Source: Bacteroidaceae bacterium (GTDB lineage Bacteria; Bacteroidota; Bacteroidia; Bacteroidales; Bacteroidaceae). From it: a stretch of DNA of 58,750 bases. The stretch is from assembly GCA_017453465.1 (NCBI GenBank), contig JAFTEV010000082.1:1-58750 (forward strand), given 5' to 3'. The notes below the pieces were generated by a model, which saw only the letters and a program-made list of their open reading frames with translations, was not told the origin of the DNA and searched no databases. Made by a program: the position numbers and the translations under genes. Below are positions 1 to 7,476 of the stretch, piece by piece. Position 1 is the first letter of the stretch. Each line of letters begins with the position of its first letter.

Positions 1-122
1 AAAAGCCAACTTTTCGTCTTAAATAAAGTTAAAATCGTTAAATCTGCACGATTTTACATTCTCAAAATATCCTTGATAGGACTTTTCTACCGTATTACCT
101 ACAACTCACTGATTATCAATAT

Positions 123-899
123 GTGCCACAAACTCTGGTTGACGACAACACTCGCTATAGTCACCCAACACTTCTTCGTGCCCCGAAATATTTTTTAGAA
201 TTAAATGAAACGTATAAAGAAGCGTTTAGAATAGGTTTTCATCCTGATGTAATTGATTATTACAAAAAAAGTTTACGAGACAATAATGGAAACGTACTTA
301 TTGCAGCAAGCAAGGAAAGAGAGATATACTCTTATTCTACATTCGGAGCTTCCATAAAAGAGGCCGGTAAAATGGGTTTTGTTGATGCGTCGGGCAACTG
401 GATTATACCACTAAGTGCGGGATATTCGGATGTTCGGCCAATAGAACAATATTATAAGGTAAAAAAACAAAATACAGGATGGCGTTTAATAACTCCTGAT
501 GGCCGAGATGTATTAGGAGCAGAATATGACAAAATTTGGAGTGAAGGCCCAGGAATAAAAATTGAAAAGGGGAAATACTGTAGCATTGTTACAACAAGTG
601 GAAAAACAATTATCCCTTTTAGCCGGGAATACACATCCATCGACTACGATTATTCAAAAAAGATTTATGAGGTGTCGAAAAATTACGGTGAATATAAAGG
701 TACCTGCAATGAAGCTGGGCGAGAACTATCTATGCATAGCACAAAAACACCATCCCAAGATAGCAAGAGCAAGACAACTAAAGATGCTTTGGAAGAACTC
801 AAGGCTTTAAAAGCACTAATGGATGTATTCAATACAGGTGTTGAAAGCAATTCCAACTTATCAGAAGAACAAAAAAAGAAACTGAAATACAGAAAGTAG
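123..899 (+). CDS. WG-repeat protein, 5' end uncertain (possibly truncated)
   Basis: The protein has about 258 residues if translated from the GTG at 123. Residues ~80-190 contain WG (KWG) beta-repeat units, for example GFVDASGNWIIP, each ending near a YDxI/YxxI motif. Proteins with such repeats are usually surface or phage-defence-associated, but no specific function can be given. The C-terminal ~50 residues are charged and end in a lysine-rich tail. The frame stays open upstream to a stop at 39-41 with no ATG, and no RBS precedes the GTG. The gene may therefore be the 3' part of a longer or broken gene. It is clearly more AT-rich than the genes after 1.2 kb, which suggests separately acquired DNA. 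No promoter motif is visible. Confidence 0.6.
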   Translation: MPQTLVDDNTRYSHPTLLRAPKYFLELNETYKEAFRIGFHPDVIDYYKKSLRDNNGNVLIAASKEREIYSYSTFGASIKEAGKMGFVDASGNWIIPLSAGYSDVRPIEQYYKVKKQNTGWRLITPDGRDVLGAEYDKIWSEGPGIKIEKGKYCSIVTTSGKTIIPFSREYTSIDYDYSKKIYEVSKNYGEYKGTCNEAGRELSMHSTKTPSQDSKSKTTKDALEELKALKALMDVFNTGVESNSNLSEEQKKKLKYRK

Positions 900-967
900 C
901 AGAAAAATCTTTTACATTAACAACTAATACAGAGAGAATTTGATAAGCAAGGTGCACCCACAAAAGG

Positions 968-1195
968 ATGCACCTTACTATTTATACAGATATGAAGGTG
1001 CTATTAAATCCACTTGTATTGATGCCCAATTCTGGTTTCATGTCATTGGCTGGGATGGAACGCGCTACGGGCATCAACCAAAAGCAACTGTCCAACTACC
1101 TCAATCACCGCGCTGTTCCACGGCGCAAACAGGCTGACCGCATCATTAGCGGCATTCATCGTTTTGCCAAAGAACCGCTGGGTATCACACTCTGA
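968..1195 (+). pseudogene. Remnant of a HicB-type antitoxin (C-terminal HTH only)
   Basis: The C-terminal ~45 residues (ATGINQKQLSNYLNHR onward, ending RFAKEPLGITL) match the HTH region at the end of Bacteroidetes HicB-family antitoxins. The N-terminal HicB fold (~90 residues) is absent and no HicA toxin lies beside it. The text before the HTH (VLLNPLVLMPNSGF) does not resemble the usual linker. An ATG at 992 could still initiate a 67-residue HTH protein. I read it as a decayed toxin-antitoxin locus; a functional orphan HTH protein is the alternative. The rest of 900-1237 holds nothing recognisable. Confidence 0.45.
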
Positions 1196-1237
1196 TGTTT
1201 TTCCAAACATTAAAGGACACATTATCCTATTTCTTTT

Positions 1238-1804
1238 TTATTGCTTGGGAGAAATCCTTTTTATCACTTGACAAGGATTGCCAACGGCAATGGTGTTTGC
1301 GGGGATGTTGTGGGTAACCACTGAGCCTGCACCGATGGTGACATTGTCGCCAATGGTGACACCGGGCAGGATGGTGACGCTGCCGCCAATCCAGACATTA
1401 TTGCCAATGGTGATGGGTTCGGCCCACTCTCTGCGTGTGTTGCGCTCCATGGGGTCTGTACTGTGACAGGCTGTGTAGATGCTGACGTTAGGACCAATGA
1501 AGCAGTCGTCGCCAATGGTGACAGGGGCTTCATCGAGCACGGTGAAGTTGAAGTTGGCAAAGAAACGTTTGCCAACACGAATCTGCTTGCCATAGTCGCA
1601 ACGGAAAGGCTGGTTGATGATGATGGCATCATCGGCGATATGCCCCAACAGGCTTTTCAAAATCGCTAACATCTGCTGATGCTCCGAAGGACGTAGCAGA
1701 TTGTAATCATGAATCAGTTCTCTGGTGGCGGCTAATTCTTTGAGCAACTGAGGTTCGATGGCTGAATAAATGTCGCCAGCCAGCATTTTCTCTTTTTCTG
1801 TCAT
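1238..1804 (-). CDS. Maltose/galactoside O-acetyltransferase family (left-handed beta-helix)
   Basis: A sugar O-acetyltransferase of the LacA/Maa (NodL) group, which transfers acetyl from acetyl-CoA to a sugar hydroxyl in the cytoplasm. The N-terminal helical maltose acetyltransferase domain (KEKMLAGDIYSA) is followed by hexapeptide repeats of the left-handed beta-helix (TIGDDCFIGPNVSIY, TIGNNVWIGGSVTI, TIGDNVTIGAGSVV). The YTACHS histidine is the expected catalytic base. Length (188 aa) is normal for the family. I chose the ATG at 1804 over the in-frame GTG at 1813 because AAGGAG lies 8 nt upstream. That RBS begins at the stop codon of the HxlR gene, so the two are translated from one message. 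The true acceptor cannot be told from sequence. Confidence 0.9.
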   Translation of the reverse strand: MTEKEKMLAGDIYSAIEPQLLKELAATRELIHDYNLLRPSEHQQMLAILKSLLGHIADDAIIINQPFRCDYGKQIRVGKRFFANFNFTVLDEAPVTIGDDCFIGPNVSIYTACHSTDPMERNTRREWAEPITIGNNVWIGGSVTILPGVTIGDNVTIGAGSVVTHNIPANTIAVGNPCQVIKRISPKQ

Positions 1805-1816
1805 AACAAACACTCC

Positions 1817-2161
1817 TTAGTCTGTGACCACTTCGGCAAAATGCTCCTTTCCCCAGTCAACGAGGGCTGTGACGGCGGGCATGAGCGACCGGCCTGTGTC
1901 GGTCAGTGAATATTCTACGCGGGGCGGCACTTCGGGATAAACTTCACGGTGAACCAGATGGCTGCGCTCCAGATTCTTCAGTGTCTGGGAGAGCATCTTC
2001 TGAGAACAGTCGGTCATCAACCGACGTATCTCGTTGAAACGCAACACGCCCGTCTCGCTCCGATTGAGCATAAACAGCACTAACATGGACCACTTGTCGC
2101 CAAAACGACTGACAACTTGCCTGATGGGACAGGCCAAATACTCTGCTTGGATATCTGCCAT
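1817..2161 (-). CDS. HxlR-family winged-helix transcriptional regulator
   Basis: A 114-residue regulator of the HxlR family (PF01638), small MarR-like winged-helix dimers that often sense quinones, aldehydes or redox change. The family core is clear: CPIRQVVSRFGDKWSMLVL, then FNEIRR, MLSQTLKNLE and VEYSLTDTG. A cysteine near residue 11 occupies the position that is redox-active in YodB/HypR relatives, and a second lies in the recognition region (TDCSQ). It is the first gene of a two-gene unit with the acetyltransferase and is divergent from the cupin gene. Related TTGGTAACT words lie upstream of both transcription units, consistent with autoregulation and control of the divergent gene; that part is inference. 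Confidence 0.93.
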   Translation of the reverse strand: MADIQAEYLACPIRQVVSRFGDKWSMLVLFMLNRSETGVLRFNEIRRLMTDCSQKMLSQTLKNLERSHLVHREVYPEVPPRVEYSLTDTGRSLMPAVTALVDWGKEHFAEVVTD

Positions 2162-2177
2162 AATAACTTATTTTGTG

Positions 2178-2185
2178 CAAAAGTA
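2178..2185 (-). promoter_or_regulatory. Bacteroidetes -7 element for the HxlR gene
   Basis: Read on the minus strand this is TACTTTTG, matching TAnnTTTG, 17-24 nt before the HxlR start codon. No well-spaced TTG is evident at -33. Confidence 0.5.
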
Positions 2186-2271
2186 GCAAAAAGTTACCAA
2201 GTATCAGTCACGCACTATGTTAATCTGCGTTAAAGGCTTTTCTGGGGAGAGCCGATGATTTCGCAATTCCT

Positions 2272-2300
2272 ACTTTTTGGTAACTATACCACCAAAAAGT
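2272..2300. promoter_or_regulatory. Perfect 10-bp inverted repeat, candidate HxlR operator
   Basis: ACTTTTTGGT (2272-2281) and its exact complement ACCAAAAAGT (2291-2300) are separated by 9 nt and lie just upstream of the -33 element of the cupin promoter. The word TTGGTAACT (2277-2285) recurs inverted at 2192-2200, next to the HxlR promoter. Position and symmetry fit the binding site of a dimeric winged-helix regulator. Confidence 0.55.
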
Positions 2301-2306
2301 GCCTTC

Positions 2307-2337
2307 TTGCACAGATTGTTTTTTCGCCGTAACTTTG
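2307..2337 (+). promoter_or_regulatory. Promoter of the cupin gene
   Basis: TTG at 2307-2309, a 20-nt spacer and TAACTTTG at 2330-2337 match the Bacteroidetes -33/-7 promoter exactly. Transcription would start near 2344, leaving a ~38-nt leader before the ATG at 2382. This rules out the open frame that begins upstream at 2277. Confidence 0.8.
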
Positions 2338-2381
2338 CAGCGTCAAAACAAATCAATAACATTTTAAACAAAGTAAAGACT

Positions 2382-2837
2382 ATGAAACAGATTGAGACAA
2401 TGAAGACTGGCAAGAATTTTGCTGCCGTGAGTGTTGGTAAAATGAGTGAGATTATTGAGCACGAGCTCCCGATGGGTCCCGACTTCACACTCAAAGGAAA
2501 GGTGTTCGCAGGTCAGGCCGTTGGTGCCACAGGCAGCGAACTGAGTTTCCAGACACTGGTTCCAGGCCAGGACAGCGGTTTCCTGCACACACACAAGACG
2601 CACGAAGAGCTGTATATCATCCTGAAGGGTGAGGGACAGTATCAGGTTGACGGCGAAATCTTCCCTGTCAGCGAGGGCACCATCATCCGTGTGTCGCCCG
2701 ACGGCAAACGTGCGCTGAAGAACACTGGCAAGGAGAATCTTACAATGCTCTGCATCCAGTACAAGGCCAATGCTTTCACAGAAGCCGACAGCCCCATGAC
2801 CGACGGTGTTATCCTGAAGGACGAACTGACGTGGTAA
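2382..2837 (+). CDS. Cupin-domain protein
   Basis: A 151-residue single-domain cupin. The metal-binding motif 1 appears as HTHKTHEELYIILKGEG and motif 2 as the GxxxxVSPDGKRALKN region, giving a small beta-barrel likely to hold a divalent metal. Such cupins are isomerases, oxygenases or binding proteins and the substrate is not predictable. The ATG at 2382 is chosen because the promoter at 2330-2337 makes earlier starts untranscribed. The next gene starts at or just after this stop codon, so both are co-transcribed. Its position opposite an HxlR regulator suggests a role in a response to a reactive small molecule; this is inference. Confidence 0.88.
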   Translation: MKQIETMKTGKNFAAVSVGKMSEIIEHELPMGPDFTLKGKVFAGQAVGATGSELSFQTLVPGQDSGFLHTHKTHEELYIILKGEGQYQVDGEIFPVSEGTIIRVSPDGKRALKNTGKENLTMLCIQYKANAFTEADSPMTDGVILKDELTW

Positions 2838-2842
2838 CAGGC

Positions 2843-3289
2843 ATGGAAAGGGCTTTGCAATTCCTGCGCAACCACAACGAGGTGGCTTTCGCTACAAGCG
2901 AAGGTCACCTCCCCAAATTGCGCATGTTCCAGATAATGAAGCAGGAGGGCAACATACTTTACTTTGCCACGTCTGCAAAGAAGGCGGTGTTTCGTGAACT
3001 GAAGCAAAATCCCAATGTGGAGCTGTTGGCATACGCCGACAACATTTCCGTCCGTTGCGCCGGTATGGTGAATTTCCATGTGGAAGACACCGTCAAGCGT
3101 TGGATTTATGAGCACAACGATGTACTGAGCCGCCTCTACGAAAGCTACGACCAGATGGAATATTTCTGCCTTCCCATTGCCGAGATGGATTACTACGACC
3201 TATCCCCTACACCACCCGTGTTTCTCCACTTCGACTTGATGGCTGGCGAAGTTGGCAAAGGATTCGTAGGCGACCGATTCAGCAAATAG
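2843..3289 (+). CDS. Pyridoxamine 5'-phosphate oxidase-fold flavoprotein
   Basis: A split-barrel FMN-binding protein of the PPOX family, ~148 residues. The fold is recognisable from the N-terminal strand pattern EVAFATSEGHLPKLRMF, then ILYFATSAKKAVFRELKQNPNVEL. The C-terminal PPVFLHFDL strand also fits. Small PPOX proteins of this type are FMN- or F420/haem-binding reductases of mostly unknown substrate, and it need not be true PdxH. The start may be ATG 2843 or the GTG at 2831, which overlaps the cupin stop; neither has a strong RBS. It forms a two-gene unit with the cupin, is divergent from the HxlR gene, and ends before a bidirectional terminator. Confidence 0.85.
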   Translation: MERALQFLRNHNEVAFATSEGHLPKLRMFQIMKQEGNILYFATSAKKAVFRELKQNPNVELLAYADNISVRCAGMVNFHVEDTVKRWIYEHNDVLSRLYESYDQMEYFCLPIAEMDYYDLSPTPPVFLHFDLMAGEVGKGFVGDRFSK

Positions 3290-3316
3290 CCGCAATCCCG
3301 AAAGCTGTAGAAAAAA

Positions 3317-3358
3317 GAAATGGGTGCATCGTTCACTATGTGAGGATGCACCCATTTC
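3317..3358. terminator. Bidirectional intrinsic terminator
   Basis: A perfect 14-bp stem (3317-3330 with 3345-3358, GAAATGGGTGCATC and its complement) has a 14-nt loop. It lies between two convergent units, the PPOX gene (+) and tsf (-). Read on the minus strand the stem is followed by TTTTTT, so it is best suited to stop the rplM-tsf operon. Confidence 0.85.
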
Positions 3359-3379
3359 TATGTATTTGTAACGAACTGA

Positions 3380-4372
3380 TTACTCAGCACGCAGTGTGTA
3401 ACGCTTGAAGTCAGTAATAGTCAGTTCCTTGTCAACAGACTGGAGGTACTGCTTTACGCTGATTTTGCTGTCATCGATGTAAGCCTGGTCGAGGAGGCAG
3501 TTCTCCTTGAAGAACTTGTTAAGCATACCCTGAGCGATGTTCTGAATCATCTGTTCGGGCAAGTTGGCAGCCTTCTCTTCAGCCACAGTCTTCTTGATTT
3601 CGCGAGCCTTAGCTGCGTCTTCAGCTGTAATCCAACCCTTAGCCTGGTTAGACTCGATGTGGTCTTCAGAGTCAACGTGAGCAGGATTGATGCCAGCCTT
3701 CTTCAAGGCAACCTCAACAGCCTTGGTAATCTGATTCTCCTTAGCTTTCTCGATGTCAGCCTTCAACTCGGCATCAATAGTAGCCTGTGGAACAGAAGCC
3801 TCGTCCAGTGCAACGGGGTTCATGGCAGCTACCTGCATGGCAATGTTCTTGCCCACCTGCTCGTCAGCCTTCTTGTTCAGCGCAACGAGTGTGCAGAGGA
3901 AGTTACCAGCCATGTGGTTGTAGGCGATGATGTTTTCACCCTCAACCGTTGCATAGCCGTCGAGTTCCATCTTTTCGCCTGTAACACCAGAGCGGTTCAC
4001 TACTGCGTCGGCAACAGTTTCGCCATTGATGGTCAGAGCCTTCACTTCGTCCAGCGTCTTAGCCTTAGCTGCAACAGCTGCGTCGATGATGGCGTTGGCC
4101 AGTGCAACGAAGTCTGCGTTCTTTGCAACAAAGTCGGTCTCGCACTTCAGAGCAACCATCGCACCGAAGTTGCCGTCAACCTTTGCAAGCACACAGCCTT
4201 CTGCTGCTTCGCGGTCAGAACGCTTGGCAGCAACGAGCTGACCCTTCTTGCGAAGAATCTCCATAGCTGCGTCCATGTCGCCATTGGCCTCAGTGAGTGC
4301 TTTCTTACAGTCCATCAGACCAGCCTGAGTCTTCTGGCGGAGTTTATTGATATCTGCTAATGTAATAGCCAT
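3380..4372 (-). CDS. tsf: Translation elongation factor Ts
   Basis: EF-Ts, the guanine-nucleotide exchange factor that regenerates EF-Tu-GTP in the cytoplasm. The N-terminal UBA-like domain (ITLADINKLRQKTQAGLMDCKKAL) is followed by the hallmark CETDFVAKN motif of the core, which inserts next to the EF-Tu nucleotide. At 330 residues it is longer than the E. coli protein (283), as is usual in Bacteroidetes. It is the last gene of rplM-rpsI-rpsB-tsf, 59 nt after rpsB, and is followed by a strong hairpin terminator. The rpsB-tsf gap contains AATTTGTCAAATTGTAAATT (minus strand), a word that recurs before the OmpH-like gene at 51 kb. Confidence 0.98.
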   Translation of the reverse strand: MAITLADINKLRQKTQAGLMDCKKALTEANGDMDAAMEILRKKGQLVAAKRSDREAAEGCVLAKVDGNFGAMVALKCETDFVAKNADFVALANAIIDAAVAAKAKTLDEVKALTINGETVADAVVNRSGVTGEKMELDGYATVEGENIIAYNHMAGNFLCTLVALNKKADEQVGKNIAMQVAAMNPVALDEASVPQATIDAELKADIEKAKENQITKAVEVALKKAGINPAHVDSEDHIESNQAKGWITAEDAAKAREIKKTVAEEKAANLPEQMIQNIAQGMLNKFFKENCLLDQAYIDDSKISVKQYLQSVDKELTITDFKRYTLRAE

Positions 4373-4431
4373 AGTCTTATTTTAGGATTTGAGAATTTAC
4401 AATTTGACAAATTACTTATCTCATTTATAGA

Positions 4432-5220
4432 TTATTCTGCTGCGGGAGCCTCTTCAGCTTCTGCCTCTTCAGCAGGAGCAGCTGCCTCGTCGGCCTGTGT
4501 TTCACCGGCAGCGTCCATGTCAATCTTTTCAGCCTTGCGCTCATCGATTCCTTCCTGGATGGCATCGCAAATAGCACCGAGGATAACCTCAATGGCTTTG
4601 CTTGAATCGTCGTTTGCAGGAATTACGAAGTCGACGTTGTTAGGATTAGAGTTGGTATCGACAATGGCGAACACAGGTATGCCCAGACGGTTAGCCTCTG
4701 CGACAGCGATGTGCTCCTTCATAACGTCAACCACGAAGATAGCAGAGGGAAGACGAGTCAGGTCGGCAATAGAGCCGAGGTTCTTCTCCAGCTTGGCACG
4801 CTTGCGCTGAATCTGGAGGTTCTCACGCTTCGAGAGCTTGTCGTAAGTACCGTCAGCCAACAGCTTGTCGATGTTCGACATTTTCTTCACAGCCTTGCGG
4901 ATGGTGGGGAAGTTGGTGAGCATACCGCCCGGCCAACGCTCGATGACGTAAGGCATACTTACAGACTTTGCCTTCTCTGCGATGATTTCCTGTGCCTGCT
5001 TCTTTGTTCCGACGAAAAGGATGCGCTTTCCGCTCTTTGCAATCTGCTTCATGGCCTCGGCAGCCTGTTCTGCCTTTGCCACAGTCTTGTGGAGGTCAAT
5101 GATGTGGATGCCGCTCTTCTCCATGAAGATGTAGGGAGCCATTGCGGGGTTCCATTTGCGCTTGAGGTGACCAAAGTGCGCGCCTGCTGCGAGCAGGGTA
5201 TCAAAATCTAATCTTGCCAT
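4432..5220 (-). CDS. rpsB: 30S ribosomal protein S2
   Basis: Ribosomal protein S2 of the small subunit. Diagnostic segments are AGAHFGHLKRKWNPAM near the N terminus, ILFVGTKKQAQEII, ERWPGGMLTNF and GIPVFAIVDTNSNP. The last ~25 residues form an Ala/Glu-rich acidic tail beyond the conserved core, a common Bacteroidetes extension. It follows rpsI by 119 nt that contain a stable hairpin, and precedes tsf, the classical rpsB-tsf pairing. Confidence 0.98.
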   Translation of the reverse strand: MARLDFDTLLAAGAHFGHLKRKWNPAMAPYIFMEKSGIHIIDLHKTVAKAEQAAEAMKQIAKSGKRILFVGTKKQAQEIIAEKAKSVSMPYVIERWPGGMLTNFPTIRKAVKKMSNIDKLLADGTYDKLSKRENLQIQRKRAKLEKNLGSIADLTRLPSAIFVVDVMKEHIAVAEANRLGIPVFAIVDTNSNPNNVDFVIPANDDSSKAIEVILGAICDAIQEGIDERKAEKIDMDAAGETQADEAAAPAEEAEAEEAPAAE

Positions 5221-5277
5221 AGTTTTTTTGAATTTTTGTTTACTTTCTTTTTAGTTAATAAATTTTGTTTGTTAACC

Positions 5278-5316
5278 AACCACAGAGTAGCCGCTATGCT
5301 GCGAGTCTCTGTGGTT
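5278..5316 (-). promoter_or_regulatory. Hairpin between rpsI and rpsB
   Basis: AACCACAGAG (5278-5287) pairs perfectly with 5307-5316 around a 19-nt loop that can form a short inner GC stem. On the minus strand it lies ~57 nt before rpsB and is not followed by a U-run. An RNA processing or leader element for rpsB-tsf is more likely than a full terminator. Confidence 0.5.
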
Positions 5317-5339
5317 TAGATGCTAAACGATTCTCTACA

Positions 5340-5729
5340 TTAACGCTTAGAGAACTGGAAGCGACGGCGTGCCTTTGGACGACCTGGCTTCTTACGTTCA
5401 ACAACACGTGCATCGCGAGTGATGAAGCCTTCAGCACGGAGTGCCTTCTTGTCTTCAGCATTGATCTTGACGAGTGCACGGGCAATAGCGAGACGGAGAG
5501 CCTGGCTCTGGCCGGTGTAACCACCACCACAAAGATTGGCCTTAATATCATACTTCTCGGCTACACCAAGAAGGTTGAGAGGTTGCTTAACAACGAACTG
5601 AACCAGTTCGGATGGAAAATAATCTACGAGATCGCGCTTGTTAATTGTAATCTTACCAGTACCTGCTGTAAGGTAAACGCGGGCAACAGCGGCCTTGCGG
5701 CGACCGAGTGCATTAATTACTTCTGCCAT
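5340..5729 (-). CDS. rpsI: 30S ribosomal protein S9
   Basis: Ribosomal protein S9 (129 aa). Conserved features are the N-terminal INALGRRKAAVARVYL, the central GGGYTGQSQALRLAIARAL and the basic C-terminal tail KKPGRPKARRRFQFSKR, whose last Lys-Arg reaches the P-site tRNA. It lies 12 nt after rplM, the near-universal L13-S9 gene pair, and is co-transcribed with it. The length is complete. Confidence 0.98.
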   Translation of the reverse strand: MAEVINALGRRKAAVARVYLTAGTGKITINKRDLVDYFPSELVQFVVKQPLNLLGVAEKYDIKANLCGGGYTGQSQALRLAIARALVKINAEDKKALRAEGFITRDARVVERKKPGRPKARRRFQFSKR

Positions 5730-5741
5730 ATACCTTCGTGC

Positions 5742-6209
5742 TTATTTTAAGAGGTTAATATCAAGTGAAACTGGCTTCTGAGCCTCATGCGGATGTTCTG
5801 GTCCTTCGTAAATCTTGAGATGGCTTGGACCAGCGAGATGTCTGCCAAGGATTCCCTTGGGCAGCATACCCTTGATGGCATGGCGGAGAATCTTCTCGTA
5901 ACCATTGGCGCGCTTAGTCATATCGGCAAATGTAGCCTTCTTCTGACCGCCAGCATACCCAGAGAATGTGATGTAGAGCTTCTGGGTTTCCTTTGCACCT
6001 GATACCTGAATCTGGTTTGCGTTAATGATGATGACGTTGTCACCACAATCCATGTTCGGAGTGAAACATGGCTTGTACTTACCACGAAGTACTTTTGCGA
6101 CCTTAGATGCCAGACGACCGAGGGTCTGTCCTGCTGCATCCACAACGACCCACTGCTTTTCGGCAGCTTCGGTGTTGACGTAGTTCGTCTTAAAACTTAA
6201 AGTGTTCAT
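5742..6209 (-). CDS. rplM: 50S ribosomal protein L13
   Basis: Ribosomal protein L13 (155 aa). Conserved blocks are VVDAAGQTLGRLASKVAKVLRGK, DNVIIINA, KLYITFSGYAGG and RAIKGMLPKG-type (here HAIKGMLPKGILGR). It is the first gene of rplM-rpsI-rpsB-tsf. It has an unusually long leader, about 213 nt from the predicted transcription start to the ATG at 6209, with several stems. Bacteroidia are known to carry an L13-dependent leader in this position, so feedback regulation is likely. Confidence 0.98.
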   Translation of the reverse strand: MNTLSFKTNYVNTEAAEKQWVVVDAAGQTLGRLASKVAKVLRGKYKPCFTPNMDCGDNVIIINANQIQVSGAKETQKLYITFSGYAGGQKKATFADMTKRANGYEKILRHAIKGMLPKGILGRHLAGPSHLKIYEGPEHPHEAQKPVSLDINLLK

Positions 6210-6422
6210 TTAAATAAATAATGTGATAAAAAAGAGTTTGTAATTTCTCGGCTTCTTCCACCGAGCACCCGACGCTTGTCGCAGTGTTTTGTGCCAACGG
6301 AGCCATGCATCGGCCCCATCGGTTTTGTAATCCGTGATTCGCCGGACCGCCATTCCTATTTTCAGAATGCACTATCCACACACAGATTAAGACCCATTCT
6401 GGATGAGTCCTCGATAATAATC
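6210..6422 (-). ncRNA. Long structured 5' leader of rplM (candidate L13-Bacteroidia leader)
   Basis: This is a GC-richer stretch than a typical spacer, between the promoter at 6429-6436 and the rplM start. On the minus strand it folds locally: GGGGCC/GGCTCC around GATGCAT, and CTCGG/CCGAG with a 9-nt loop about 30 nt before the start codon. A ribosomal leader motif named L13-Bacteroidia has been described upstream of this gene. I could not align it, so identity is by position and structure only. Confidence 0.55.
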
Positions 6423-6428
6423 GGCTTG

Positions 6429-6458
6429 CAAAGGTACAGTTTTTCCACGGCCCGACAA
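6429..6458 (-). promoter_or_regulatory. Promoter of the rplM-rpsI-rpsB-tsf operon
   Basis: On the minus strand TTG (6458-6456), 19 nt, then TACCTTTG (6436-6429) match the Bacteroidetes consensus closely. Transcription would start near 6422. Confidence 0.8.
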
Positions 6459-6476
6459 AAGTTTTTCCAATTTATT

Positions 6477-6507
6477 TTGCCTTAACAGCAAGTTTTTTAT
6501 ACTTTTG
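6477..6507 (+). promoter_or_regulatory. Promoter of the radical SAM gene
   Basis: TTG at 6477-6479, 20 nt, TACTTTTG at 6500-6507. It is divergent from the rplM promoter, with the two -33 elements only ~18 bp apart. It makes the ATG at 6541, not the TTG at 6505, the start of the downstream gene. Confidence 0.75.
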
Positions 6508-6540
6508 CAACGTCAAAGCAACAAAACTGCCACCAAGCTA

Positions 6541-7476
6541 ATGCAACGATACAACGAATTTGGCCCTTGGCTCAGCGGCTGGCTGGGCTGCAAGGCACAG
6601 AAGATATCCATCAATGCGGGCTTCACCTGCCCCAACAGGGACGGCACCGTGGGACTGGGCGGCTGCACCTACTGCAACAACCAGACCTTCAATCCGACCT
6701 ATTGCGAAACCCGGAAGAGCATCACGCAGCAGCTGGAGGAAGGCAAGAAGTTTTTCGCCCGCAAATATCCCACGATGAAATACTTGGCTTATTTTCAAGC
6801 ATACACCAACACCTACGGCTCGCTCGACACATTGATGGCCAAGTATGAAGAGGCTCTCGCCGTCAGCGACGTGGTGGGACTCGTCATCGGCACCCGTCCC
6901 GACTGTATGCCCGACAGCCTGCTCGACCACCTGGAACAACTCAGCAGGGACTGCCACATCCTTGTGGAATACGGCGTAGAGTCCATCTACGACACCACCC
7001 TACAGCGCATCAACCGAGGCCACACCCATGCGCAGACCGCAGAGGCCATACGGCGCACAGCCCTGCGAGGCATCCCCGTCGGTGCTCACATCATTCTGGG
7101 ATTTCCGGGAGAAAGCAAAGAAATGATTCTCAACGAAGCTGCCGAACTTTCAGCCCTGCCGCTCACCACCCTCAAACTGCACCAGCTACAGCTCATCAAA
7201 GGCACACGCATGGCAGAAGAATATGCGCAGTGTCCCGCAGACTTCCCCCGCTTCTCGGTTGACGAATACATCGACCTCGTCATTGACTTCATCGTCCGCT
7301 TGCGTCCCAGTATGGTTCTGGAACGATTTGTTTCCCAGTCGCCTGCATCCCTGCTTGCCACGCCGGGATGGGGACTGAAGAACTATGAATTCACAGCGAA
7401 ACTCCGCCAACGCATGGACGAAAGAAATGTGTGGCAGGGATGCCGCTGGAGTGGGACTGCATTGCCAGCCGAGTAG
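6541..7476 (+). CDS. Radical SAM protein, TIGR01212/YhcC family
   Basis: A 311-residue radical S-adenosylmethionine protein. The N-terminal signature of this family, CPNRDGTVGLGGCTYCNN, provides the cluster cysteines in the pattern Cx(n)CxxC, preceded by KISINAGFTCP. Further on are YFQAYTNTYG, VIGTRPDC, VEYGVES and GAHIILGFPGE, typical of the TIM-barrel core. A role in tRNA modification has been suggested for YhcC-like proteins, but the reaction is not established. The start is set by the promoter at 6500-6507. The stop codon lies inside the first unit of a 22-bp repeat array, so the array begins exactly at the gene end. Confidence 0.9.
   Translation: MQRYNEFGPWLSGWLGCKAQKISINAGFTCPNRDGTVGLGGCTYCNNQTFNPTYCETRKSITQQLEEGKKFFARKYPTMKYLAYFQAYTNTYGSLDTLMAKYEEALAVSDVVGLVIGTRPDCMPDSLLDHLEQLSRDCHILVEYGVESIYDTTLQRINRGHTHAQTAEAIRRTALRGIPVGAHIILGFPGESKEMILNEAAELSALPLTTLKLHQLQLIKGTRMAEEYAQCPADFPRFSVDEYIDLVIDFIVRLRPSMVLERFVSQSPASLLATPGWGLKNYEFTAKLRQRMDERNVWQGCRWSGTALPAE

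Noticed and set aside
2277-2381. N-terminal extension of the cupin gene
   Set aside because: It covers the -33/-7 promoter and operator; translation from there is not possible from that promoter.
3659-4360. 233-codon frame opposite tsf
   Set aside because: Antisense shadow of a highly conserved gene.
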